The notes: generated from the sequence alone by a model not told the origin. Numbered from the stretch's first letter, positions 51,803 through 60,835 are shown. The stretch is 64,000 bases of DNA from JALORV01 sp963775635 (GCA_963775635.1 CAVZJO010000003.1:1-64000), one strand, 5' to 3'. Numbers and translations: made by a program.

Positions 51803-54576
51803 CGTTGCTCGCGGCTCCACTGGTCATAGGCACGTCGTTCGCGTACCTGCTGCTGCTGTTCGCGGTGGCGTGGATCGGCGACCGGCGCGCACAGCAGGGA
51901 CGCTCGATCATCGATAACGCCTGGATCTACGCGCTGTCGATGGCGGTGTATGCCACCGCTTGGACCTACTTCGGCAGCGTGGGCCGCGCCGCCTCGGGCG
52001 GTGTCTGGTTTCTGCCGATCTACCTCGGCCCGACCCTGGCGATGGTGCTGGCGTGGATGGTGGTGCGAAAGATGATCCGCATCGCCAAGACCTACCGCAT
52101 CACCTCGATCGCCGACTTCGTCGCCAGCCGCTACGGCAAAAGCCCGCTGCTGGCCGGGCTGGTGACGCTGATCACCGTCGTCGGCATCGTGCCGTACATC
52201 GCATTGCAGCTGAAAGCCGTCTCGACCGGGTACGCGCTGCTGACGACACCGCTCGGACAGAGTGCTCCCGCGGTCGGCGATTGGTGGCGCGACAGCACGT
52301 TGTACGTCGCGCTGCTCCTGGCCGGCTTCACGGTCCTGTTCGGCACCCGGCACCTGGACACGACCGAACGCCACGAGGGCATGGTCGCCGCGATCGCATT
52401 CGAGTCGATCGTCAAGCTGTTGGCGTTCATCGCCGTCGGCATTTTCGTCACGTGGGGAATGTTCGGCGGGCCGGACGATCTTTTCGCGCGTGCGCTCGCG
52501 CTTCCCAATATCAAGAGCCTGCTCAGCCTGGGTCAGGGCAAGGCCTTCGCCTACGAGCAGTGGTTCGCGCTGACGGTGCTTTCGATGCTCTCGGTAATCT
52601 TTCTGCCGCGGCAGTTCCAGGTGATGGTGGTCGAGAACGTCAACGAGCAGCACCTCAAGCGCGCGGTGTGGGCGTTTCCGTTGTACATGCTTCTGATCAA
52701 CGTGTTCGTGCTGCCGATCGCGGTCGGCGGGCTGCTGCACTTCGGCCCGGACAAGGTGAACGCCGACAGTTTTGTACTGTCGCTGCCGCTGGCGCTGGAC
52801 CAGCCACTGCTGGCGCTGGCCGCCTTTATCGGTGGCCTGTCGGCCGCCACCGGCATGGTGATCGTCGAGGCGATTGCGGTGTCGACGATGGTCTGCAACG
52901 ACCTGGTGATGCCGCTGCTGCTGCGTACCCGGCGCTTTGGCAGCCGCGCAGGCGCCGACTTCACCGGCATGCTGCTGGGCATCCGGCGCACCGCGATCTT
53001 CGCCGTGCTGCTGCTCGGCTATCTGTACTTCCACCTCGCCGGCGAAGCCTATGCGCTGGTCAGCATCGGTCTGATCAGTTTCGCCGCCGTCGCGCAGTTC
53101 GCGCCGGCGATGCTGGGCGGCATGTACTGGAAGGGCGGCACACGCGGCGGCGCGCTGGCCGGACTGACGCTTGGTTTCGGGCTGTGGGTGTACACGCTGA
53201 TGCTGCCATCGATCGCCAAGTCGGGCTGGTGGCAGACCGATTTCGTATCGGATGGGCCGTGGGGCATCGCGCTCCTGAAACCGGAGCAGTTGCTCGGACT
53301 GACCGGGCTCGACGGCCTGACACATTCACTCTTCTGGAGCCTGCTCGCCAACGTCGGCGCTTACGTGGTCGTGTCGCTCGCGCGCACTCCGTCGGCACGG
53401 GAGACCAGCCAGGCGCTGCTTTTCGTCGACGTGTTTCAGCGCACCGAGGACGGCAGCGGCAAGCACGGACCCGTGTTCTGGCGTGGCCGTGCCGAGGTGT
53501 CCAAGCTGCTGTCGCTGGTCGGCCGTTTCCTCGGCATGAGTCCGGCGCGGCGGCTGTTCGAGGACTATGCGAGGCAGGTCGGCGTGGTGCGCATCGAACA
53601 GATTCCGCCCGACGCGCGGCTGGTTCAGTTCGTCGAAACGCAGCTCGCCGGCGCGATCGGCAGCGCTTCGGCACGCGTAATGGTGGCTTCGGTGGTCGAG
53701 GAGGAAGCGCTTAACCTCGACGATGTGATGCGCATCCTCGACGAGGCGTCGCAATTGCGCGCCCATTCGCGCGAGCTGGAAGAGAAGTCGCTGTCGCTGC
53801 AGCGTGCGACCGCCGAGCTGCGCGCCGCCAACGAGCAGTTGCAGAGCCTGGACAAGCTCAAGGACGACTTCATGTCGTCGGTGACGCACGAACTGCGCAC
53901 TCCGCTGACCTCGATCCGCGCCCTTGCGGAAATGATGGTCGAAGAGGTCGGGATGGAAGCCGATCAGCGCCAGCAGTTTCTCGGCATCATCGTCGCCGAG
54001 ACCGAGCGCCTGACGCGGCTGGTCAACCAAGTGCTCGACATGGCCAAGATCGAATCCGGCAGTGCCGAGTGGCGCAGCCGCGAAGTCGATATGCGCGCAT
54101 TGCTGACACAGGCCGCGCAGACGACGAGCGAAATGTTCCGCGAACGCGGTGCGACGCTCACGCTGGCGATCCCGGAACACGTGCCGACGCTGATGGCCGA
54201 CTCCGACCGGTTGATGCAGGTGCTGCTGAACTTGCTGTCGAACGCGGCCAAGTTCGTGCCGGACAAAGGTGGCCGGGTCGAGGTCCGCTTGACATCCGGC
54301 TCGCATGGCTTGACGGTCGAGGTACAGGACAACGGTCGCGGCGTGCCGGACGAGCAGCAGGCATCGATCTTCGAGAAGTTCCACCAGGGCGGCGACGCGA
54401 CGCACCGGCCGCAGGGCACTGGGCTGGGCTTGCCGATCAGCCGCCAGATCGTCGAGCATTTTGGTGGACGACTGTGGCTTCGTTCCGCGCCCGGGCAGGG
54501 CGCGTGCTTCGCCTTCGAGCTGCCTTGGAGCCACGACGAGGAGCTCGCTTCGACCGCGCCGGGAGCAACCCGATGA
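51799..54576 (+). CDS. CrbS-like hybrid SSS-transporter sensor histidine kinase
   Basis: A 925-residue protein. Residues 1 to about 500 are a sodium:solute symporter domain with some 13 helices (TYFGSVGRAASGGVWFLP, MVVENVNEQHLKRAVWAFPL). A linker and short coiled coil follow (LEEKSLSLQRATAELRAANE). Then come HisKA with phospho-acceptor His near residue 697 (VTHELRTPLTSIRALAE) and HATPase with LLSNAAKFVPD and GTGLGLPIS near 875. CrbS/CrbR systems of this type control acs and actP in Vibrio and Pseudomonas; with actP just upstream, acetate control is likely. It lacks the C-terminal receiver of long CbrA-type kinases. Confidence 0.9.
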   Translation: MTLLAAPLVIGTSFAYLLLLFAVAWIGDRRAQQGRSIIDNAWIYALSMAVYATAWTYFGSVGRAASGGVWFLPIYLGPTLAMVLAWMVVRKMIRIAKTYRITSIADFVASRYGKSPLLAGLVTLITVVGIVPYIALQLKAVSTGYALLTTPLGQSAPAVGDWWRDSTLYVALLLAGFTVLFGTRHLDTTERHEGMVAAIAFESIVKLLAFIAVGIFVTWGMFGGPDDLFARALALPNIKSLLSLGQGKAFAYEQWFALTVLSMLSVIFLPRQFQVMVVENVNEQHLKRAVWAFPLYMLLINVFVLPIAVGGLLHFGPDKVNADSFVLSLPLALDQPLLALAAFIGGLSAATGMVIVEAIAVSTMVCNDLVMPLLLRTRRFGSRAGADFTGMLLGIRRTAIFAVLLLGYLYFHLAGEAYALVSIGLISFAAVAQFAPAMLGGMYWKGGTRGGALAGLTLGFGLWVYTLMLPSIAKSGWWQTDFVSDGPWGIALLKPEQLLGLTGLDGLTHSLFWSLLANVGAYVVVSLARTPSARETSQALLFVDVFQRTEDGSGKHGPVFWRGRAEVSKLLSLVGRFLGMSPARRLFEDYARQVGVVRIEQIPPDARLVQFVETQLAGAIGSASARVMVASVVEEEALNLDDVMRILDEASQLRAHSRELEEKSLSLQRATAELRAANEQLQSLDKLKDDFMSSVTHELRTPLTSIRALAEMMVEEVGMEADQRQQFLGIIVAETERLTRLVNQVLDMAKIESGSAEWRSREVDMRALLTQAAQTTSEMFRERGATLTLAIPEHVPTLMADSDRLMQVLLNLLSNAAKFVPDKGGRVEVRLTSGSHGLTVEVQDNGRGVPDEQQASIFEKFHQGGDATHRPQGTGLGLPISRQIVEHFGGRLWLRSAPGQGACFAFELPWSHDEELASTAPGATR

Positions 54577-54947
54577 GCTGCAAGATCCTGATTGCCGACG
54601 ACGAGCCGAACATCCTGATCACTCTTGAGTACCTGATGAAACGCGAGGGCTATGCCGTCAGCGTCGCGCGCGACGGACTCGAGGCGCTCGAGACACTGCG
54701 GCGCGAGCGCCCGACACTGCTATTGCTCGACGTGATGATGCCGACGAAGACCGGCTTCGAGGTGTGCCAGGAGGTGCGTGCCGACGACGAACTGAAAGAC
54801 ACGCTTATCCTGATGCTCACGGCAAAGGGCCGCGAAACCGACGTGGCCAAGGGGCTTGCGCTTGGCGCGGACGACTACATTACGAAGCCATTTTCGACCA
54901 AGGAACTGGTGCGGAAGGTGCGTGAGCTGTTGGCGACGAAGACGTGA
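54573..54947 (+). CDS. Single-domain response regulator
   Basis: A 124-residue receiver domain only: acidic pair IADDEPN near residue 8, phospho-acceptor in LLLLDVMMP near residue 54, KPFS lysine near 105. There is no DNA-binding output domain, so it must signal by protein contact or act as a phosphate relay or sink. Start overlaps the kinase stop (ATGA) and its own stop overlaps the next start (GTGA), so all are coupled. This differs from CrbR, which has a LuxR-type output. Confidence 0.92.
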   Translation: MSCKILIADDEPNILITLEYLMKREGYAVSVARDGLEALETLRRERPTLLLLDVMMPTKTGFEVCQEVRADDELKDTLILMLTAKGRETDVAKGLALGADDYITKPFSTKELVRKVRELLATKT

Positions 54948-57121
54948 AACGCGACAGAAGACTGCTCGCCACGGTATGCGGCGCTGTGGCCGTGGTCGCA
55001 CTGCTGCTGGTGATCTGGGTCGCACTGATCGCAGCGATGGCCCCGCTTGCTCCGGGCAAGCGCGACGTGTTGTTCGACCTGCTGGGCCCGACTCTGCCGG
55101 CAGCAGTGCTGGCGCTGCTGCTGATTCTCGGGCTCGTCGCTGCGGCCGTGCCGCCGATCTACCGCCGGTGGGTCGCTGCGCCGGCGCGCCTGCTCGAACA
55201 AGCGCGCGTGCTGGCTGCCGGTGACGTGCAACGCGAGCTCGATGCGAGCGACGGCAGCGCCGACGTGCGCGGCCTGGCGCAGGTGATCGACGCGCTTGCG
55301 CGCCAGCGCACACAATTGCGCGGCGATATTGCCGCGCAGGTCGAGGAAGCCAGTCGCAACGTCGAGCAGGAGCGAAGCCGGCTCGCGGCGCTGATGTCGG
55401 AGCTGACCCAAAGCGTCGTCGTGTGCAACCTGGACGGACGTGTGCTGCTGTACAACAACCGCGCGCGCGTGCAGTTTCGAGCACTGTCACAGTCCCCCAC
55501 ACTGGCGGCCGGCACCGAGCTGATCGGTCTGGGGCGCTCGATCTACACCGTGTTCGACCGCAAACTGGTCGCGCACGCGCTGGAGAGCATCCAGCAGCGC
55601 CTGCAGCGTGGAGTGACCAACCCGTCGGCGCAGTTCGTAACGACCACGCGTGCGGGAGGTCTGCTGCGCGTGCAGATGGCGCCGGTGCGCAGCGCGAGCG
55701 CAGAGCCGGAGCAGGAAGCGGTGTTAAGCGGCTTCGTGCTGATGCTCGACAACATCACCAGCGATTTTGAACAGGAGTCGGCGCGCGACCGGTTGCTGCA
55801 CGGACTGACCGAGGGAAGCCGCGCCTCGCTCGGCAACATGCAGGCCGCGGTCGAGGTTCTCGACGACCCGGAACTCGACGCGTCGATGCGCGAGCGTTTC
55901 CATCGCGTGATTCACGACGAAGTGCACGCGATGAGCGCGCGGATCCGCACGCTCGCCGAGCAGGCGGCACAGCAGATGAAGACGCGCTGGCCGCTGGAGG
56001 ACATGCTCGGCACCGACCTGGTCGCAGCCGCGCTGCGGCGGATCGAAGCGGTCGTGGGACTGCGTGCGGATACCGCCGAAGTCAATGACGCGCTGTGGCT
56101 GAAGGTCGACAGCTTTTCGCTGATTCAGGCGCTCGCCTACCTCGCCGGACGGCTGGCCGAGGAATACGACATCAAGTTCGTGAGGTTGCGCCTGGCGCCG
56201 GCGGACAAACGCGCGCACCTGGACCTCGTCTGGAGCGGCCAGGCGATCAGCACCGAGGCCCTGGCAAGCTGGGAGACCGATCCGATCCGCGTCGGCTCGG
56301 AAGTTGGCTCGCTCAGCGTGCGTGACATCGTTCAGCGCCATGGCGGCGAGTTCTGGTTCGAACGCGATCGGGCACGGCAGCAGGCGTTCTTCCGATTCCT
56401 TCTGCCGCTTACCAGCGCGCAGGAAGAACTCGACTCGCCAGCCTTCGTGCAGCGCGCGGGCCGGCCCGAGTATTACGACTTCGACCTGTTTCAGGTCACC
56501 GAACTGTCGCGCGAACTCGATGAGCGCCGCTTGACCGATTTGAGCTATACGGTGTTCGATACCGAGACCACCGGAATGGATCCTGCCGCCGGAGATGAAA
56601 TCATCCAGATCGGCGCCACGCGGCTGGTCAACGGCAGACTGCTGAAAGGCGAGTGCTTCGAGCAGCTGGTCGACCCGCGCTGCCCGATCACCGAAGCGTC
56701 GATCCCGATACACGGCATCACATCGCAGATGGTGGGCGGGCAGCCGACCATCGACGAGGTGTTGCCCGCGTTTCACGCGTTCGCGCAGGATACCGTGCTG
56801 GTCGCACACAATGCCGCGTTCGACATGCGCTTCCTGCAACTGAAGGAAAAATCGAGCGGAGTGCGCTTCGAGCAGCCGGTACTCGATACGCTGTTGCTGT
56901 CGGCGCTGATTCACCCCAATCAGGATTCGCACCGGCTGGAAGCGATCGCCGAGCGCTTCGGCGTCACGATCATCGGCCGCCATACGGCACTCGGCGACGC
57001 GATGGTGACCGCGGAGATCTTCCTCAAACTGCTTCCGCTGCTTGCCGAAAGGGGCATCCACACGCTGGGCCAGGCGCGGGAGGCGACGCAGCAGACGTAT
57101 TACGCGCGCCTAAAGTACTGA
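54944..57121 (+). CDS. Membrane sensor-like protein fused to a DnaQ-type 3'-5' exonuclease
   Basis: A 725-residue fusion. Two membrane helices lie at about residues 8-33 and 48-72, followed by a HAMP-like segment (RRWVAAPARLLEQARVLAAG), a coiled coil and a PAS-like domain (VVVCNLDGRVLLYNNRARVQ). A kinase-like region comes next (HGLTEGSRASLGNMQAAVEV, IVQRHGGEFWFERD) but lacks a clear phospho-histidine HE-x-R-T-P. Then a full DEDDh exonuclease: DTETTGMDPAAGDEIIQIGA near 538, HNAAFDMRFL near 621, HTALGDAMVTAEIF near 680. GTG start coupled to the receiver gene. A signal-dependent nuclease is suggested, not shown. Confidence 0.87.
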   Translation: MKRDRRLLATVCGAVAVVALLLVIWVALIAAMAPLAPGKRDVLFDLLGPTLPAAVLALLLILGLVAAAVPPIYRRWVAAPARLLEQARVLAAGDVQRELDASDGSADVRGLAQVIDALARQRTQLRGDIAAQVEEASRNVEQERSRLAALMSELTQSVVVCNLDGRVLLYNNRARVQFRALSQSPTLAAGTELIGLGRSIYTVFDRKLVAHALESIQQRLQRGVTNPSAQFVTTTRAGGLLRVQMAPVRSASAEPEQEAVLSGFVLMLDNITSDFEQESARDRLLHGLTEGSRASLGNMQAAVEVLDDPELDASMRERFHRVIHDEVHAMSARIRTLAEQAAQQMKTRWPLEDMLGTDLVAAALRRIEAVVGLRADTAEVNDALWLKVDSFSLIQALAYLAGRLAEEYDIKFVRLRLAPADKRAHLDLVWSGQAISTEALASWETDPIRVGSEVGSLSVRDIVQRHGGEFWFERDRARQQAFFRFLLPLTSAQEELDSPAFVQRAGRPEYYDFDLFQVTELSRELDERRLTDLSYTVFDTETTGMDPAAGDEIIQIGATRLVNGRLLKGECFEQLVDPRCPITEASIPIHGITSQMVGGQPTIDEVLPAFHAFAQDTVLVAHNAAFDMRFLQLKEKSSGVRFEQPVLDTLLLSALIHPNQDSHRLEAIAERFGVTIIGRHTALGDAMVTAEIFLKLLPLLAERGIHTLGQAREATQQTYYARLKY

Positions 57122-57172
57122 TCGGTTGACGGGCAGCGGCCGACCGTGCTCGTCTTTTTGTATCTTTGAGGC

Positions 57173-59071
57173 ATGAACCAACCGAAAACACCACCGCTCG
57201 TCTTCGAGGCCGTGCGCGACTTCCTTGGCAAGCACGCGCCGTACTCGCAGATGCGCGAGGACGCTCTGGCGTTCCTGATTCCACGGCTCAAGCTCGCCTA
57301 CTTTCCGAAGGACAGCATCATCGTCGACCGCAGCGCCGAATTTCCGCCGCTGCACATCATCCAGAGCGGCAACGTGGCCAGCGTCACCGCGGGCCTCGAC
57401 ACGATGCCGGATCGCGTGCTGCAGCCGGGAGACTGCTTTCCGGTCGGCGCCTTGTCTGCCGGGGGTCAGCCGACGCGCCGCTATCGAGCAACCGATGACG
57501 TCGTGGCCTACCTCCTACCGGTCGACGATTTCCAGAAGCTGCGGGCGCTTTCTCCCGAGTTCGCGGCCTACTGCACCGAGGCAGTCACGGTGCTCGCGCA
57601 GCAGTCACTCGCGGAGTTGCAGCGCCACTACAGCCAGGTGGCATCGGATCAGCATTCAATGACGCGGCCGCTCGCGCAACTGATTCCGTCCGAACCCGTA
57701 ACCTGCCTTGCGACCACCTCGCTGCGTGATGCGCTGACGCTGATGAAGGAACACGCCGTGCGCTCGATCATCGTCGTCGACAAGGCATCGGCACCGTTGG
57801 GGGTCTTTACGCTCAACGACCTGCGTGACCGCGTCGTGCTACAGGGTTTATCGCTCGATACCCCGGTGTCGCAGGTCATGACTCCTGACCCAATCACGCT
57901 GCCGGCAGAAGCCACTGCGGCGGAAGCGATCCAGAACATGGCCGCGGGCGGCTTCCACCAGATGATCGTGACCGCCCACGGCAAGGTGCTCGGGACGATC
58001 TTCGAGCACGATCTGTTTGCCTTGCAGCGCGTGAGCCTGCGGCAGATCCATCATGCGATACGTTCCGCACGGTCGATCAAGGCGCTCGCGCACGTCGCCC
58101 GCGACATCCACAATCTGGCCCGCAACCTGCTGGCGCAGGGGGTTTCCGCTGAGGCGCTGACGCGGACGATCGCAGCGCTGAACGATGCACTCACGCGCGA
58201 GGTGATCAACCGGGTTCGGCAGGACCACGATCTGCAGGGCCTCACCTGGTGCTGGCTCGCCCTCGGCAGCGAGGGCCGGAACGAGCAGACGCTGGCGACG
58301 GACCAGGACAACGCGCTGATCTTCGCCGCCCCTCCGGAAGGCGCCGAGGTTGTGCGCGCCCGCCACGAGCTGGTGGCGTTCGCACGTGAAGTCAACGAGG
58401 CCCTGGATCAACTCGGATTCCCACTGTGCAAGGGCAACATCATGGCCAGCAACCCACAGTGGTGCCTGACCGAAGAGGAGTGGCGCGAGCAGTTCACGAC
58501 CTGGATCCGCGAACCGACGCCAGAGCGGCTGCTCAACGCGAACATCTTCTTCGACTTCCGCCCACTTTCTGGTGAAGCGGCACTGGCCGAGCGCCTGCGC
58601 GAGTGGCTGCTGGCGCGCACTCAGGACAACAAGCTGTTCCTGCGGCTGATGGTTCAGAATGCGCTGCAGACCGAACCCCCGCTCGGCCTGATTCGGGCGT
58701 TTCAGGTGTCGGACCAGCCCGGATCCGAGGGCACGCTGGACCTGAAGAAGCGGGGGGCGCGCATCTTCGTCGACGCGGCGCGGGTGTTCGCACTCGCCTC
58801 GGGATCCAGGTTCACCGGCACGGCCGACCGGCTGCGGCAGGCCGGCGAAAACGTCAAAGCCGATCCGCGGCACGTCGAGGCCACGGTCGACGCGTTTCAC
58901 TATCTGCAGGTGCTGCGCCTGCGCGCGCAGGAGCACCCACACCCTGCCAATCCCAACAGCGTCGATCCGTACGCACTCAACGAGGTCGACCAGCGCATGC
59001 TGAAGGAGACCCTCCGGCAGGCGCGCAAGCTGCAGCAGCGCCTGAAGGAAACGTTCTCGTTCGCTCTCTGA
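57173..59071 (+). CDS. DUF294 signalling protein: cNMP-binding, CBS pair, nucleotidyltransferase
   Basis: A 632-residue soluble protein. An N-terminal cyclic-nucleotide-binding fold (KLAYFPKDSIIVDRSAEFPP, residues about 15-140) is followed by two CBS domains (VRSIIVVDKASAPLGVFTLN and HQMIVTAHGKVLGTIFEHD, about 170-300). Then comes a GlnD-like nucleotidyltransferase domain with GSEGRNEQTLATDQDNAL near residue 363 and the DUF294 C-terminal substrate domain. Probably a nucleotide-sensing regulator. It follows the exonuclease gene by 51 nt in the acetate-sensing run. Confidence 0.9.
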   Translation: MNQPKTPPLVFEAVRDFLGKHAPYSQMREDALAFLIPRLKLAYFPKDSIIVDRSAEFPPLHIIQSGNVASVTAGLDTMPDRVLQPGDCFPVGALSAGGQPTRRYRATDDVVAYLLPVDDFQKLRALSPEFAAYCTEAVTVLAQQSLAELQRHYSQVASDQHSMTRPLAQLIPSEPVTCLATTSLRDALTLMKEHAVRSIIVVDKASAPLGVFTLNDLRDRVVLQGLSLDTPVSQVMTPDPITLPAEATAAEAIQNMAAGGFHQMIVTAHGKVLGTIFEHDLFALQRVSLRQIHHAIRSARSIKALAHVARDIHNLARNLLAQGVSAEALTRTIAALNDALTREVINRVRQDHDLQGLTWCWLALGSEGRNEQTLATDQDNALIFAAPPEGAEVVRARHELVAFAREVNEALDQLGFPLCKGNIMASNPQWCLTEEEWREQFTTWIREPTPERLLNANIFFDFRPLSGEAALAERLREWLLARTQDNKLFLRLMVQNALQTEPPLGLIRAFQVSDQPGSEGTLDLKKRGARIFVDAARVFALASGSRFTGTADRLRQAGENVKADPRHVEATVDAFHYLQVLRLRAQEHPHPANPNSVDPYALNEVDQRMLKETLRQARKLQQRLKETFSFAL

Positions 59072-59089
59072 TGCGCGACATGCAATGTC

Positions 59090-59180
59090 GGCTGCCGCGC
59101 ATCGCGACGGTCGCCGTGGGGACGAGCTGTACGCCCGGCAGAACACCGGCATCCTTGCATCCAAGGCCGCAGCGCACTGA
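59090..59180 (+). pseudogene. Remnant of an actP 3' end
   Basis: Reads DELYARQNTGILASKAAAH then a stop (59121-59180), matching the last 19 residues of ActP in this window, DELYVRQTTGILAAKATAH. A weaker match extends upstream to about 59090 (CTGCCGCGCATCGCGAC against CTGCTGTATCGCGAC) with internal deletions. There is no start or upstream coding part, so it is the scar of a second actP-type gene that once stood behind the DUF294 gene. Confidence 0.75.
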
Positions 59181-59194
59181 GGCTAACGGCAATC

Positions 59195-59872
59195 GGTAGG
59201 AGGCAGGGTCACCCCTGCCGTCCTCCCACACCACCGTACATACGGTTCCGTATACGGCGGTTCCTGTCGGGGGCCGAAGCCCCGTGAGTTTGTGTTTCGT
59301 TCAGCGTGTCGCCTGAGATCCATCGAGCACCGCGCCGGCGATCCGCGACTTCCGGTCGCAGCACGTCCGAGGCGGCCCGCGGCCTGCGCCGCGGCTTCTG
59401 CTCTGAATGCACAGAGAGCACGCGCGACTGTCCACTCGTGACAGGTTCAGCCCTTTGCCGTCGCGGTTGCCGACGACTACTACGGCCTCTGCTGACTCCT
59501 GCCAACCCATCCCGGCACCTCTCGACGCCGGTAGCACAAGGCAGGCTGACAGGCCTCCCAGGGTAAGACGCACGACCTTCGCTGCAGATACCCGCCGCAT
59601 CTACTCCTTCACCTTCCGGATAGTTTCGGGCTTCGAGTTGCTTTGCCCTCTCGCCCAAGTGAAGTTGCCTCATATGCGATTCCTGTTCGTCGGGCCACAG
59701 CTTTGCGTACAGCTTCCTTCAGATTCCGCCTCGCGACGGACACCCTTGCTGTGCGGCTAACGGTTCCCACTATCAAGGTCCGTAGGGGACTTTCACCCCC
59801 AAGTCGTCCAACTCGCCACCACAGCGACCTGAACAGCGCCAGTCACGGCGCTACGCGCCATGCCTGGCGCAC
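59195..59872 (-). mobile_element. Group II intron without intron-encoded protein
   Basis: Read on the minus strand it starts with the group II 5' consensus GTGCG (59872-59868) and a foldable domain I start (GTGCGCCAGGCATGGCGC). It carries stretches I recognise from bacterial group II introns (GGGGGTGAAAGTCCCCTACG around 59800, CGAAGCCCG-like CTCGAAGCCCGAAAC near 59635). It ends with a domain-V-like hairpin (59233-59258, CCGTATACGG ... CCGTATGTACGG) and a domain-VI-like hairpin GGCAGGG-GTGA-CCCTGCC before TCCTACC. Exact 3' end is 59196 or 59192. At about 675 nt there is no reverse transcriptase and no YADD. It begins right after the terminator T-tract of the PEP-CTERM gene. Confidence 0.75.
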
Positions 59873-59906
59873 AAAACAAAGGGCCCGCGATGCGGGCCCT
59901 TTTTTT
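59873..59906. terminator. Bidirectional terminator, PEP-CTERM gene 1
   Basis: Stem GGGCCCGC / GCGGGCCC (59881-59888 with 59892-59899), 3-nt loop. T7 follows on the plus strand and TTTGTTTT on the minus strand. The same hairpin recurs at 60886-60904. The minus-strand T-tract is joined directly to the intron's first base. Confidence 0.92.
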
Positions 59907-59918
59907 GCGAGTGTCGGA

Positions 59919-60494
59919 TTAGCGACCGGCGTTGCGCCGACGTGTCAGCCCGGCAAGGCCGAGCAGACCGACACCCAGCAGGACCAGCGTACGTGGCTCG
60001 GGGACCGGGATTGGCGTGCCCGTGTCGTAGAACGACAAGTGCGACAGCCCAAAGGGTTGGCCGTTGTTCGGGTTCGTCGGCGTGAACCAATCGTCGGAAA
60101 TCGGATCGCCGAGGTTGCTGAAGAGATTGAAGTCGGGTCCGCCCTTCGCGACGTAGAAATTGATCCCCGGATCGCCCGGCCCCGGGGTGTATGTCCAAGT
60201 CCCGGTCGCGCCATCGATGCCGGTTAAGGCGAATTCGCTGCCGTCGATCGACGGGAACAGCGAATTGATCTCTATTTCCCCTGGTACATCGTCGTCGAAG
60301 TTGAACTTGATGATGATGGGCGATTCATTCGGATCGAACTCTGCGGGGATTTTGCAGTTCTCAAAGCCCTGACCGAACACGCCCGAGCAATCGTTGCCCC
60401 TCAAATGTCTGGATGAAATCGGCCGACGCCATTGACGAAAACGCACTCAACGCGGCCACCACTAGCGCGTTTTGAATCCACGGATCCTCATCAT
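59919..60494 (-). CDS. PEP-CTERM sorting domain protein 1 (two frameshifts as read)
   Basis: Exported, probably surface-bound protein of about 191 residues. The C-terminus is a PEP-CTERM signal: PVPEPRTLVLLGVGLLGLAG then LTRRRNAGR, recognised by exosortase. The signal peptide (NALVVAALSAFSSMASADF) is in another frame. One missing A near 60468 (FKNALVV) and one extra G near 60405 (FEGNDCSGVFGQG) restore a single frame from the ATG at 60494, which has GGGAGAG before it. The 576-nt span is a whole number of codons, as expected for +1 and -1. No function is known for the middle domain. Confidence 0.82.
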
Positions 60495-60535
60495 TTCTCT
60501 CCCTGCTGCAAAATGCCTTGGTCAACCCAAGAAAA

Positions 60536-60550
60536 GCATCGGCCATGCCA
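60536..60550 (-). promoter_or_regulatory. Sigma-54-type promoter of PEP-CTERM gene 1
   Basis: Minus strand TGGCATGGCCGATGCTTTT: -24 element TGGCATG and -12 element TGC with GG-to-GC spacing of 10, matching the RpoN consensus TGGCAC-N5-TTGCW except for the C-to-T and a T-to-A. It lies 42 bp before the ATG. The same layout is found before PEP-CTERM gene 2. Confidence 0.75.
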
Positions 60551-60552
60551 GC

Positions 60553-60630
60553 GGGAAAAAATCCCATGAATTCAAGTTGTTGCTTCGCGACAAACCCATG
60601 GCATCATCATGATTTGTAAAGGAAATCGAC
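60553..60630 (-). promoter_or_regulatory. Conserved upstream module of PEP-CTERM gene 1
   Basis: Two motifs shared with the region before gene 2: the palindrome GGGATTTTTTCCC (60565-60553), 2 bp upstream of the -24 box, and CTTTACAAATC (60621-60611) about 46 bp further up. The distant motif is a candidate site for an NtrC-type activator such as PrsR. Confidence 0.6.
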
Positions 60631-60694
60631 TAAATACGTCCTTCCGGACCGCATGGGGATTTGGGCACGAAATTGGCTCTTCGCGTCCGTCGTC

Positions 60695-60835
60695 GCCAGC
60701 CGATTTAATGGCGCGGCCAAGTAACCGTCCGGCCAGACGACTTCGTCGAGTGTCGCGTCGCTGACTTCAAGCCTCAAGCCGCGATCTGCTGAGCCACCAG
60801 GCGCGCAGCTAGATCTTTGCGATCGCGAGGATCAT
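60695..60835 (-). pseudogene. Degraded clpB 3' fragment
   Basis: Minus-strand sequence ATCGCAAAGATC followed by a stop, then in shifted frames LEVSDATLDEV and APLNR. This matches clpB (62150-62030) IAKIQL, LEVSDAALAEI and RPLKR in the same order; the DNA alignment keeps the 12-mer GATCTTTGCGAT. A stop codon, frame changes and deletions show it is dead. The rest of 60631-60885 contains nothing I recognise. Confidence 0.65.

Noticed and set aside
59209..59673. 154-codon frame inside the intron as a possible reverse transcriptase piece
   Set aside because: No YADD, no maturase or HNH motif and arginine-rich random composition; it overlaps ribozyme-like domains.
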